Shown in pieces: positions 1-12,475 of a stretch of DNA of 64,000 bases. The notes below the pieces were generated by a model. It did no database searches and was not told the DNA's origin. It worked only from the letters and a program-made list of their open reading frames with translations. The position numbers and the translations under genes were made by a program. The stretch lies in the NCBI GenBank assembly GCA_039881145.1, contig JAYKKI010000037.1, positions 20,805,001-20,869,000 of the forward strand, written 5' to 3'. Every line of letters starts with the position of its first letter. Position 1 is the stretch's first letter. The stretch comes from Druceiella hillmani (taxonomy: Eukaryota; Arthropoda; Insecta; Lepidoptera; Hepialidae).

Positions 1-1281
1 GGATTCTACTCTAAAAAAGAGAGAAGGGATATTTCAAAAATGTTAAGTGAATGTATAAATATTTAAGATTTATAATATTTTCCTTTTCTTTCACACGTAT
101 ATGCGATACATTGAATGAGTCAATATGCAATTAATAGCCCGTGGAAACATTTGACTTAGATCTAAAAACGTAACAGAGACTCTCATCATGAAAACTTTCC
201 ATTTGATACAGCCAAGTGTGGGTGTAAAATATTTGTACTTGTATCCTATTCTGAAGCTATTGAATATTTAATCTGAGTTAAAATTAGGAGGAAATTATTG
301 TAAATTAAAAACTCCATAATCATAATTTTCTTCTTACATTTATGTAGATGAATTGACGACTCCAAAATCAAAATTTTAACTTTGACCGCATTTATACTTT
401 TGCTATCTTCCCTACCGTACTTCAAAATGTTTGTTTTGTTTATTGAAATTATATCGATGAGCATTAAATTAGTGAGATTTTTTAGTGATCAAATTTCGTA
501 TTTTCTTAATAAAAATGTATGTAAATTCACGATATCCTTTAGCATGTAATAGATATAACTAACAACATATTTATATGGTGGAAAATGATATTAGTACTTG
601 TGAATAGTTTATTATAAATACTACTACCCTTAAATGTTTACAGAAGCGGGTATGGAAACTTTGAAGTTCGAATTCTGCGCGTCCCTATTTGGCTTTGTTT
701 TAAAATACTATCGGTCTAACCTTTTATAGTATCAAAATATAATCTCTCGCCAACTGAAATTGAAAAAAAAATAATTGGCACCATACTATACAACGATTCT
801 CAATAGTTTGGTTTGGCTTCATTTCAAATGTTCAAAGCTGAGGAATTGTGGGTAAATTGGTGTAAGAATCGTTGGTTTCAGAGCATATTCTATTGGAATT
901 GGCGTGATTTTAATTAAAGTCGGTAAATAAAAATAAAAGTTAGAAAATTAAAACCCCACCACAAGAAGACTAACTAAAAAGCATGAAATAAGAAAATAGT
1001 CCTCTCAATAATCGTCTAAGCTTGAAAGTTTCGATAAATTTTGGGAAATCTGCATTCTAAAAAATGTTTAATGGATTTCCTTTCAAAAATATTATATTCT
1101 TAAATGTTACTTAGTTACAGCCGTTGTCGCATGGTGCTATGTAGGTAAATAAGCTTTGTATGCATATATATACACAACAAAACAAACTTCCTAGAAGTTT
1201 GTTTCGCTACCATGCAGTGATCTTTATATACTTATTTATTATTACGGCGACATGCGACAAAACAATTAATATATATAGCCC

Positions 1282-1282
<1 letters not shown>
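1..1282. other. AT-rich DNA, no gene seen
   Basis: No coding frame, RNA gene or repeat family that I can recognise. Open frames here are short and rich in Lys, Asn, Ile and Phe, as expected by chance at this base composition. Confidence 0.5.

Positions 1283-1351
<69 letters not shown>
1283..1351. repeat. (TA)n microsatellite
   Basis: About 69 bp of uninterrupted TA dinucleotides. The apparent Ile-Tyr-rich reading frame through it is an artefact of the repeat. Confidence 0.98.
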
Positions 1352-1358
<7 letters not shown>

Positions 1359-2248
1359 AATACCTTTTCCTTTGTCCCCTTGTCCTTTCCTATCTTTATC
1401 ATCCCAAATCATGTCAATAGTTTGTATTACTTATACTTTTTTATTTTTTAAATTTTTTTTTGACAATAGTGCATTAACCTGAAAAAGCATAAACGTAAGG
1501 TTGCAGTATCCTGGATGTAGTTTGATTATTTTAAATTTTTATTGTTTCCCTCGATACGTTTTTGCAGGAATACACGAGTTAAGAAGTAGTTAATTTTATT
1601 TTATTAGGCTTCATCTGAATTATAAATAAAACTTATAATGTTTTTGGTTTTAGAAAATGATTTCAAATTAATTTTGCCTCAAACTCTTTACCAAGTAATT
1701 GTTTACATACTTAATTAAAGTAAGTACATTGTACATAACATTTGATTGTTTCCGAAACAAAGACATTTTCCAAGTAAATTTTGCTATGATATTTCGTTCT
1801 TTTTTTTTGATTTTAGATAATGACATATTTAAAAAAAATATAATTTTTTAAAAAATATGTATCTAATATGTGCATGATTAAAAGGAACGATTATGTAGAT
1901 ACATAACACAAAGAAACGGTTTTTCTTTAGCCTTTTTAACATGTTCCTCTTAGCCAGCTTAAAAAGCAATTAAGGAATAGAACTAACAAATTCTCACGCA
2001 TTTCTTCTTATAGCATAGATTCAATTTTATTTCGATAATTATAATGGTGAATTTAAAAACTTTTGCAATGTAAATTTTTTATAATACTTATATTCCCTTT
2101 GCAATAATTTCCCAGTAAATAACTTCTCATTTCGTAAACTTAAGTTAAACTTTTGAACTTATGCCTCTCGAGTGAATGCAAATTGCTTTTATTTTCTTTT
2201 GTTTTGTCAGGTTATTTAAAAAATATATTTATGTATATATAAATATAT

Positions 2249-2253
<5 letters not shown>

Positions 2254-2294
<41 letters not shown>
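2254..2294. repeat. (TA)n microsatellite
   Basis: About 41 bp of TA repeats next to a short AT-rich shoulder (AAATATATTT units). Confidence 0.97.
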
Positions 2295-2298
<4 letters not shown>

Positions 2299-2599
2299 TG
2301 ACGATTATTAACTTTTTCGATTCCTCTCGGTTATTTTCGATTTTTGGAACTTTTTTCATTAACAAATAACTAAAATATTTTTTTAACTTCATTAAGTTCA
2401 ACATTAGGAAATTGGTTCACAAGTCCATAACGAATCTATTGTTCTGTTACATAAACATAATATAAGTCATATTGATTTAAAATATAGAGAGTAGGCTAAA
2501 GAAAAAAGTTGTTTTTTAGTATAAATGCAAAATAGATAAAATTATAAGTAATATATTCTTTATTTCCTTTTTATTTCTTTTATGTAAATGTTATGATTT

Positions 2600-4540
2600 T
2601 AATTTTGAATCGTTTTGTATTAGTTACAATGGGATTTCTCGGGTTGGAAAATAGCCTATATCATTTCCTTGCCTGCCAATTATCTTGGTGCAGGGAATCA
2701 CGTCAATCTGTTGTTCCATTGCGACGTGAAAGAGGACAAATTAACACAGTTTGGAATTTGTTATATTTGTTAGGTTATTATATTAGTTAGGGTGAGATTC
2801 CTCTAATTAAAGAGAGACTTTCATGAATTTCTGGTCCACAACTATCTGTGTGCAGAATATCACGTCGATTTGTTGCTCCATTGCGACGTAAAAGAACAAC
2901 AAACAGATTTTGGAAATTTTATTATATGTTGGAATTGTTCTATTAGTTAAGATGAAATTTTCAGAGTTAGAAAGTAGTCTATATCATTTCCTGACCCGTC
3001 ACCTATCATTTGGATAACAATGTCATTGGGATAACAACAACAAATATTACAAATTCCAAAGTGTTGTTTGTCGTTCTTTCATGTCGCAATACAGCAATAT
3101 ATCGACGTGTTTTTGTGCATAAAGAACGTTGGCAGGTCAGGAAATGGCACAGGTTACTTGTCAACCGAGAAACCTTCATCGCAACTAATATAACAATCCC
3201 AAAAAGTATAAAAAATTTGCAAGTGTATTTGTTCATTCTTCTTTCACGACACAACAGAAAAACGAATGATGACTTTCTGCACAGACATAGTTGACGTGTC
3301 GGGAAATAATATAGACTACTTTCTAATTTGGAAAATTTTATCTTAACTAATAGAACAATCCCAACATATAATCAAACTTCCAAAATATGGGTGTTTGTTT
3401 TTCGTTCACTATGCAATGGAGCAGCAAATAATTTTGAATATCATATTAGGTAGGATGACATTTCTAGGGTTATAAATTCACCTATTTCATTTTCTGATCC
3501 ATAATTTAATCCTGTGCAGAAAGTCACATCGATTTGTTACTCCATTGCGACGTGAAAATAGGACACACAAACACACTTTTACATATTCAATATTAGCTGG
3601 GATTGTAATATTAGTTACGATAAAATTGTCCACGTTGAATATCAATTATCAAGTGCAAAAAGCTACGTCGATCTGTTACTCCATTCCGAATAGAGAGAAG
3701 AAAAAACAGACTTTTGAATTTTAATTGTTATTTGGGATTGTCATATTAGTTAGGATGAGATTTCAAGGCTTGCTATCTTACCTATGTCATTTCCTGTCCC
3801 TCAGCTATCTCTAGGTAGTAAGTCACGTCAACTCACGTCACATCAAAGAGAGACAAACACACATATTTTTGGATTTTGGTGTTTTTTATAAATCTAATAT
3901 TAGGTGGAATGAGTTTTTCCGGGTTGGCAATAAGCCAATTTTATTCCACATTCATCATCTAATTCTATGGAAAAATTCACGTCAACTTGGTGCTCCATTG
4001 CGATGTGAAAGATAGGCAAACAAACACACTTTTCCATTTCTAATATTAGTCGGGATGGTAATATTAGTTAGGATAACATTTCCCGGGTTCGTAAGTAGTC
4101 TGCATCATTACCCGGTGCGCTATTTCTGTGCAGTAAATCACATTGACCTGTTGCTCTATTGTGACGTCAAAAAAGGACAAACAAATATACTTCCTGATCT
4201 GTAAATTCTGGGTTTGTTGTATAAGTTCCGATAAGATTTTGAACATTCAATACTAGCCAGTATTCTTTTCTAATATATGCAGAAAGCCACGTCAATATTT
4301 TGCTCCATTGCGACGTTAAAGAAGGATAAATAAACAAACTTTCTAATTTTTAATATTGGTCAAGTTTATTGTTTTAGTTAGGATGAGATATCCCGGAGAA
4401 ATCTCTGTCTGTGCTGTTTACTGACCCACATATTTTGCTTTATTGTGACTTGAGAGAAGTAAAAATAAACACACTTTTGCATTAATGATATTAGTAAGGA
4501 TTAAAATATTACTTAGAATGATACTTCTTGGCACAAAATG
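2600..4540. repeat. Degenerate tandem array, ~145-160 bp period
   Basis: A recurring core (CTCCATTGCGACGTGAAA followed by an A-rich stretch with ACAAACACAC, then TTAGT-AGGATGAGATTTC) appears near 2710, 2870, 3540, 3680, 3840, 3990, 4150, 4295 and 4430. Two further copies, near 3065-3105 and 3390-3430, read in the opposite direction. Unit spacing is about 140-160 bp and units differ at many positions, so the array is old. Overlapping short frames in 3006-3294 on both strands are repeat sequence, not genes. The family is not one I can name. Confidence 0.8.
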
Positions 4541-4559
4541 TAGCCTAGGTCTCTTCCCC

Positions 4560-5040
4560 CTGCGTCAACTACCACTGTGTAAAGGTTGTAAACACAAACA
4601 CGAATTGATATAAGGAAACAAAACAATATGCAAGAAATTTATTAGGCAGCAGGGATCACGTAAAAAAGTTCACAGCTACAAACCCAAATGGTCAATTAAA
4701 AAAAGTCAAATCCAAAATATTCAAAAATTAGTAAACAAAATGGATTACGTAAAAAATATAAATTCAAACACAAATTGAAATACATAAAAAAAATCAAAAT
4801 CACCAAAAATTGAATAAACAAAAGGGATCGCATAAAGAAAGGTTATAAATAAAAACACAAATGGATAATAAAAAAAACTCAGTGCATTCAAAAAGAAAAA
4901 CGTAAGCAAATATAAATATAAACATAAACTGATTTAAAAAAAACACGAAATATCCAAAAATTTAATAAGCGCAAGGTATCGCGTAAAGAAAGTTGATAAA
5001 TAAAAACACAAATTGGCATTTAAATAAAACTAAAATAGCG
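4560..5040. repeat. Second degenerate tandem array
   Basis: Units of roughly 80-110 bp with the pattern AATAAACAAAAGGGATCGCATAA, then AAATAAAAACACAAATTG, then an A-rich tract. Four to five diverged copies start near 4640, 4730, 4805, 4890 and 4970. It abuts the 2.6-4.5 kb array but has a different unit. Confidence 0.65.
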
Positions 5041-5463
5041 ATGAATGCACTATTGTGCCGTTGGATATCCAGCGATACAAATTTAATTAATGTTATGTTA
5101 ATTTTATGATGATCCCCAGATACTGGAACATGGATTTAGAATTAAAATAGGATTATATAAAATAAAACACTTTAATAAAAATGACTTTATTAACAATGTA
5201 CGAGAAATGAAAACAATTATTTCTACTGTTGTTATATTTTTGGACTTCAATGATAAAAAGCAAGATTAATTCAAATAAACAATGTGAGTACCAAAATCCT
5301 TACAAACAATAAATTATCTTATATTATTTACCGTATTATAAAACGGATAGTATTTTTTTATTATCCTTACTTTAACATTGTATTAAAATATTCTTACAAT
5401 TATAGATATGCTTTATATTTATGAAAAAACACTTGAAAATTTTTTCAATATGCACGTTTCGTT

Positions 5464-5479
5464 TTTATTTGAATTTATT
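5464..5479 (-). promoter_or_regulatory. Possible poly(A) signals
   Basis: Two AATAAA hexamers on the minus strand (complement of 5464-5469 and 5474-5479), 75-90 bases downstream of the stop of the 44-residue frame. The hexamer is common in DNA this AT-rich, so it is only supporting evidence. Confidence 0.3.
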
Positions 5480-5553
5480 TAGTGCACAGACAGAAAATTC
5501 AGTTTAATTTTGTAAAAGACATGTTAAATTAATTAAGCGGTAACTAAAATTAA

Positions 5554-5688
5554 TTACAATGCAATATTCCTCGATATCACTTGTGGTTGTATGTAATTTA
5601 CATATGCGCCCACGATAGCAAAGAAGCTGGTCAATATCACCGATAGCCCGATGATCAAAGCTGGAACCATCGTATCGTCTACTGCCAT
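5554..5688 (-). CDS. Candidate 44-residue single-pass membrane micropeptide
   Basis: Function unknown; I do not recognise the family. The frame opens with MAVDDTMVP. It then has one hydrophobic segment of about 22 residues (residues 9-31, rich in Leu, Ile, Val, Phe and Gly) and a polar tail NYIQPQ ending in RNIAL and TAA. The frame has about 44% G+C against about 28% around it, and its amino acids are not the Lys/Asn/Ile/Phe mix expected by chance. A TGA lies six bases upstream in frame, so this ATG would be the start. An overlapping 64-residue frame begins at an ATG 10 bases upstream (5698) and is less protein-like. A good acceptor (TTTGTTTGTATTTACAG) would start the exon at 5787. Two AATAAA signals lie 75-90 bases past the stop. 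Chance origin is possible. Confidence 0.42.
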   Translation of the reverse strand: MAVDDTMVPALIIGLSVILTSFFAIVGAYVNYIQPQVISRNIAL

Positions 5689-5799
5689 CCAAATTCATAA
5701 GCGTTGACTAACCTACCCTCTTCGTCATTTCTGTTTGGGCGACAAAAATTGCGTTGATGATATTGCTGTTTCACAAATAGTTCTATCCTGTAAATACAA

Positions 5800-7750
5800 A
5801 CAAAAGGCTCTTTTAGTGTAATATTTTTATTCTCGGCTTTGTTATATTGAGCCACTACTGAGCACCAAACAATCGAATAAAATAAAAATAATTATGTGGT
5901 TTGTGGTTAGCACTGTCATTCCGGAAAATTTAAAACGGGATAAAGGTTGGCCTTTTCCAGTTTCTTTTCGTTTTGTTTATATTTATATAACGGCGTTTCT
6001 ACTCCCGCCCTGTAATTGAAATAAAATAAGACGGTAATGCGAAGGGACGGCTGTTATCGTACCCATTGCAATTGCTATAATAATACTTAGTGCGAAGGGT
6101 GTTTTCAATGGCTTTGTATGTACATTACGGTATATGGTTTACTACATCAATATATGTTACGGGGGAAAAATAAATCAAAGATATTGTGCAAAATAGATGG
6201 TGCATACAATCACTGGTATAAAAATATTTTGTCTCAATAATTTTATATTCCATTCAATTTACAAAAATCTATGTGGTTTTAATTAATTTTTAAATAATCC
6301 TAAACGGATTTATTTAAAAAAAAATTAAAGTACAATTTTTTTATTCCATTATGAATACCAAAAGCTTTACAGATCCTAATAAAATATATAAAGCCATATG
6401 ATAGGCCATTGTCGTATGCAAATTATATTTGTTAATATTTCTTATAGAGAAATGGTCATTTCTTTTGTTTTATCTCATATTCTGGAGTATGGTGTTTTTG
6501 AGGGCCTATTTGGAAACTATAAACTCATCCAGATTTGTTTATAATTATAAATTTATTTTCCGTCAAACGGCAACGGTAATATTTGTAAATTGTAATTTCG
6601 TTTGTTTTAAATTGTAATGAAAAAATTTCAATTGTAATGAAAAAATTTTAAATTGTAATGGAAAAATTTTAAATTTTAATGAAATAATTTTTTCAGGTGA
6701 CTCTTAAACTCATAACAAAAATGATGCGTTTTTACTTAGGTCGGGATGAAATTAATTCCAATTTCACATAATGTATAAAGTGTTCATAAAATGTAACAAG
6801 ATAGAAATTAGAGCGGATTTAAATGTATGAACTTAAAATTATATCTATTACAGCAAGAAGCAATATTAATTAAAAATTTTGTTCTGGTTCAATACCGTTC
6901 CATGTTCACCGTATTGCCATTTTTTTTAAATTTCAAGTAACTTGACTTTAAAAATATTTATTCTTTTACAGCCTTCAAGAGTTCAAAAATAAACATATTA
7001 TAAAGAAACCTAAAACTTCGTTGACGTAGTACACAAACATGAACTTATAATTGTAACTTTTTTTTTCTTACTGGAGTACTAAATTAAATAACATTCCTGA
7101 AACAACCGAGATTGTTATTATGCTAACAACAATTTCGATTTTCAGCCATCCTAGAAAACAAAGAGCAAAGTCAAACTATTTTTCACTTATCAGTTATACA
7201 AGACGATATATATTTTTGTAAATGTCTATTCATGTCTCAATGTTTCGGATATTAAAAGTTAGCAAATATTTTATTTATAAATGCAAGAATTACAAGTATG
7301 TAAGAATTATCGATAGGTAATTTTACACGATGTAAAATTTCAATGTGCTCACATCAAAATCAAAATGCCCACATCTCTTCCCGTACGCCTCAAAATTAAT
7401 TGCCCTTAAAGCTGTTAATCATATTGTGCAATTGAAAAATATATAATTAAGGTTTTTGTACTGTCCTTTATTATTTCCCTTACTTGAAATGCGTAGTCCT
7501 CTTGCGTTTTTGTTTGGTTTTATTTAAATTAAAGACACACCAAAGCGGCGCTTTATATAAATTGAAAAGCGGAAATTGCTATGAAAAGATACCAGCACAG
7601 CCGTTGTACATATTTAAGGATGTTGTAACGGATACTCAACTTTCGTTGAAGAATTGTACATTTATGTCATTTGTCGATACATTTATATTATTGTATTTTC
7701 AGATTTATTTTTCTGATAAATCAAGTTTTTAATTTCTGGCAGGTGAAAGT
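5800..7750. other. AT-rich DNA, no gene seen
   Basis: A slightly GC-richer patch at 5880-6120 includes a TATATAAAT sequence on the minus strand near 5985. It could be an upstream part of the 5.5-5.8 kb candidate gene, but no open frame supports this. A short direct repeat (AATTGTAATGAAAAAATTT, three copies) lies at about 6608-6680. The rest is featureless. Confidence 0.4.
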
Positions 7751-7752
7751 AG

Positions 7753-7935
7753 ATTTGTTCGACAGCGTCCGAGCAGTTTCACCCTGATATGAACCACATA
7801 AAAAACTTGTTGGAAATTAGGAAAAGGCAAACAGCTATAATAACTACTTCATCCAAAAGAAAATTGGTCGAGCACTTAATAAAAGAATGTAAAAAAAGTG
7901 CATTGAGGCCATGCTCAGATGAACAGAGAGGTTAA
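7753..7935 (+). CDS. Candidate exon, basic helical peptide
   Basis: Function unknown. The frame is open from 7753; from the ATG at 7789 it gives 48 residues starting MNHIKNLLEIRKRQTAI, continuing SSKRKLVEHLIKECKKS and ending SDEQRG before TAA. It is highly charged and free of the AT-driven amino-acid bias, so it reads like real protein. Possible acceptors are the AG at 7741-7742 (TTAATTTCTGGCAG) and at 7764-7765 (TTTGTTCGACAG). The first copy of the ~4.5 kb tandem duplication starts at 7925, inside the last codons. No donor with a good consensus is visible at the 3' end. It may be a gene fragment cut by the duplication or a chance frame. Confidence 0.33.
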   Translation: MCSTASEQFHPDMNHIKNLLEIRKRQTAIITTSSKRKLVEHLIKECKKSALRPCSDEQRG

Positions 7936-9394
7936 TGACTACTAAAGGATATAAATTTGATAATATCCATATTTTTAAAAGGGATATATTATAATTATAT
8001 TTTACATACAAAATTCAAGAGATTTTTTTAATTTCACAGGCATTTGTTTATTCTACGAAATAAAAATAAATATATACAAATATCTCATATTTTAATCAAT
8101 TAACACCTTAAATTACACTAACAAAAAAAGATCAAAATTTATATTAATATTGCAATCTACTCTATGTGTAGGAGTGGGTGTGTAAGTGTAAGTTCGTATT
8201 TAAAATAATTGGAAAGATAATAAAGATTGTTAATTACAAATAAATGTAGAGATAATGAAAAGAAATATTAAATTATTTTTATTTATACATCTTCCATTTC
8301 ACATCAATTCAAAAAAAAAATTTGAGTGCATTATAAAAAAATTTTAGTGTTGTCCAATCGAATAAGAAAATCAAGAAGCAAAAAACAATTTTACAAGTAA
8401 ACTTAAAAATGTTCTAAATGGCTACATTTTCTTGAAATATTGGGTACATTACTTGTTATGTGTTTAAAAAATACATGCAATGTATAAATTTAAATTTCAA
8501 GAAAAACTATTATTACGTGCAGGAGCATCCTGTATTTCCTTCAGTGTCTGAAAGATAAAAGCAAGCGAACAGAATCGAAGCGAACGAAGGTCTTCGTCCT
8601 CAATTAATGTATAGGCCGCCACAATCGAAACGCATTCAATTCATTCAAATATATAACCAAATAATTGCCTCACAATGAGTAAAATCTGTTGAAACCTATA
8701 TCCACTCGGGTTCTTATTGAAATGCCTCGAGCGTTTCACGACAAAAGCGGATGTAACAAAATTTCCGTTGATTTAATTACACAACTGATCTATCCGTTAA
8801 TTTAATTAGACGAGACTTATCTTCTTACAAAACGGAAAAGCAAAAATATTTGGACGTTGATAAAAGTTTCACGAAAGGTTCTAGGGGACGATGGCGATAG
8901 CGAAACGTTTACAGATTTTACATGGGTGAAATATATCTGTGTTAATCTATATTTGGTACATTTTTATGAGGCGTTAATAAACACATCGGTTTTGCTATTG
9001 GAATATGAAACAGCACTTAAGAAAAAAATAATTTTCTTCAGAAAGTAATTTTTTTATACTAATCTTTATTTGAATTGCTATTTCTCTTCTCACAGTTAAC
9101 TCATAATTCAATTATTTACATAGTTGTCCTGTATTTTAAAATATTCCACAGATAAATTTCCGCAGAGCAGGAAAAGAAATTTGAAAATCGGATCCATAAA
9201 TTAGAAAACCTTCCGGATTAAAAAAAAACATTCAATCAGTCTAGCAATACATCTCACTAATAATGGCTTTAATTTGGTAAAGAATATTATTGGAGTGTTT
9301 TTTTGTATCATTTATCATTTGCATAAGTAAATGTGAGGGACGATATTAGTCTTACTTAGTCAATATTGTTTTTAATTAATACATTCATTTTTCC

Positions 9395-9478
<84 letters not shown>

Positions 9479-12475
9479 GTAAAATTTTCATCACAAATAT
9501 AAATATATATAATATAAATCTAGAGGCAAAACATACTATAACTAGTTATAATCCTAATTAAGATAGTTAAAATTTTGTCCATATATTAGCTAAAATGTAA
9601 TAAACGTAGTGGAAAACAATTCGAATGTTACATGTATCGTAAGTAAACCAGTGTAGGTATCCCTCACATTACGTATTTCGTAGAGTTACGTTAGTTTTGT
9701 AGAGTTACGGAAGCGTTATTCGTAGAATTTCTTTTAAATAAAGCTTTATCACCTGACTGAAAAATTTACTTCTTTCGGGTAATGTTTGAATAATTTTTTT
9801 TAATCGGATACTTGTCCGCTGTTGATAATTATATTTTAGAGTATTTCATAGTTAGCGCAGAAGTTAATGTCAATTTTTTGTTACATCCCTGTATATGTGC
9901 ATATCGAATAAAATACGTATTTAGTAGATTGATTAGAGTATCTAAAACTAAAATGGCAAGCTTTGTTATTCACAGGTTATGATAAAGTTTAGATTATGGT
10001 TTAATATATATATTTGATAAGTAATCTATATATCGACAGTTGTATGAGTTTAAGTGCTTGCATAATTATCCCTTATACAATATATGAATTTTTACAAGTC
10101 TTCAAGTAATGGAGGTGGGATAAAAAGAAAAATTTATATTTAGAAATTAACACTGATAATAATTACTAATAATAGTCTATGTTTAACCTTTAAGTAATTT
10201 AACCATTCACTTGTTATTGCAAGTTCTTATAATATAAACTTAAAGATCTAAAGGTGCTTCAGTGTGGATAATTTACGGAATATTACTTCAGGTAATTTTA
10301 TATAAAATATAGATAAACTTATGTAATAAGCTTTAGTGTATAAAAATATATCAAATATGAAAGATGGTGCATATAGTAAAAGATGGATAAATGAAAAATA
10401 ACCGTAGTGAATCAAAAGCAATTTATAATATCTTTTAAATCTTGCAATAATTTTAAACCACGAGGATATGCTAAGAAGGTTTAAAAAAAATGTTCTTTAT
10501 TTTTGTAATTTGATTTAAATGTTACGAATAATCATAACATAATCGATACTATTGAACAAAAGCTATTTTTTTAAATTTATTTGTGGATTAGAATAGGAGC
10601 GTAGTAAATTGTTTAAATTTTTTTTAATTACGTAAAAATATGAAATATTACGTTTATCCCCCAATATCTTGCAATTATAACAATGGTCCCCGCAGGAGCC
10701 TTACAAAAAGAAACACTTTTTATACTTATTAGTACACTGATTTGTGTCCGATTTCATTTTCTACATATATTTTGACAAAAATAATATTATTCTTACGCAT
10801 ATTTTTAAATCATAAAAGTATAGAAATTCAAATATTTCTTTGATGGAAAACGAATTTCATAGCTTTCTCTCAAAGAATGGATAAAAAATTACATTATGTA
10901 ATCGGCAAATATATTATCTGAAATTACGAAAAAAATGATTTGGACCTACAAGGGTCTACTCCAGAATTAGCCTTTTCAAACGATATCTCGCACGATATAT
11001 GAATACACTCTCCGCTAAAATGTTTATTCAAATGTTTTTGTTATTAATATGTTATATTATTATGCCCAATTTCAAGTCAGTAACTCAATCACTTTCTGAG
11101 AAGAACGGCTCTTATAAATGGACATACGTACACTTGATTGACGTTTCAAAGGTTTCGGGCTTCCCTTTTTAACAGAAAACCCTGAAGCAATTCATTATAA
11201 AACACTCTTTCTGATTTTATATATTTCTTTTTTATCGCAATCTCTGTTTTCGTTCCGTTTGTATTTTCATTCGTATGTTCCACTCGTACTTTTGCAATCG
11301 GACATACTTTTAAACTAAACCATAGTCGAAATAATTGATACAATTCAGTGGTCGATAACGGTGTTTTTGCATTTCTTAAATGTTTTATTAGCGTAGTTAG
11401 TAAAAGTCAGATAAAGATTTTTGATTGATTTTTATGACTCTGACATGAATAAATTTTACTTCGATTTAAAGTAAGTTCAAAGTGTGTATATAATGGTAAG
11501 TTTCATTAGAACTACATTAAGTCATTTCATATATAATTGCCATTATGACATTTTGAGGAAATCAATCATTGCTTGTTCGCAAAACCCTTCGAGTTACGCT
11601 TTGAAATCGATGCACTTTTACAAAACAATATTTTAAAATTTTACAAAACACCTGAAAAAGAACCCATCTTGAATAAATATAGGCTGCAAAAATAAGTAAT
11701 AAATTTTAATATTAAATTAAATTCATTTAGTAAAATTGTACACTTTGCGCCAAATTCCATTGGAACAATTATTTTTGAGTTGCATATAAGATTATTATTT
11801 AAATGCCTTTATAGTGTAATGCAAATGTAATACTAGTTATCAAAAGGAATCGTCTTTAGAATAACTTGTGATTAACTAACTAATAATGGCTTTGTCTTTA
11901 GAATAACAAATCTTCCACTATTATTATAGAGGAGAAGCCGAAAACATCACGATTTTTCTTTGAAGTTTTCCTATGTCGATACAGTAAACTTAGCGAAGTC
12001 AAACCTGCCGATGTTTCTTACATAATATCATATTTTATATTTTATTGTACTGATGTTATTACCATGATATAATCAGTATTATTATAAAGTATTAAACTAT
12101 ATTCCAAATATGTTTTATAAACTAGAATTCATGTATATTTCATCGACTTGTCTAAGTATATATAATACAAATACAGCTGCCCACATTATATAAAGATTCT
12201 CATATAAATTTTTGCCACGAAACCATTTATAATTACTGTTTCATTTTGAACAAAGGGTATTTAAATAATGAACATTATTTCTCCAATAAATTTTTACGAA
12301 AGAAAAAAGAACTTTATCAGATTTTGCTAACAACGACAATTTAATTATTCGACTCAACGGTTAAGACTTATCAAAAGACTTAAGATGGAGAGTGAACAGG
12401 TCTGGAGTAAAATTGACTTTATTATTCTTTGTAAGTTTGAATAAAAAGCAGTGTTTTCCTTATAAACCAGAGAAT
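7925..12475. repeat. Large tandem duplication, copy 1 (~4.55 kb)
   Basis: Begins AGAGAGGTTAATGACT and aligns collinearly with 12,476-16,765 in direct orientation. Shared landmarks include GTGGGTGTGTAAGTGTAAG (8176/12,724), GCATCCTGTATTTCCTTC-type sequence (8524/13,078), a (TA)n array (9396/13,977), ATCGGATACTTGTCCGCT (9803/14,312), CCCGCAGGAGCCTT (10,690/14,940) and CTTTGCGCCAAATTCCA (11,742/16,044). By eye the last 900 bp are more than 90% identical. No coding frame is conserved between the copies. About 200 bp near 10,290-10,480 are missing from copy 2. Confidence 0.93.
9396..9475. repeat. (TA)n microsatellite in duplication copy 1
   Basis: About 80 bp of TA repeats. It lies at the equivalent position to the array in copy 2, so it predates the duplication and has since changed length. 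Confidence 0.98.

Noticed and set aside
2600..4540. CRISPR-like regularity of the tandem array
   Set aside because: Units are ~150 bp, similar along their whole length, without short identical repeats and unique spacers, in a eukaryotic context.
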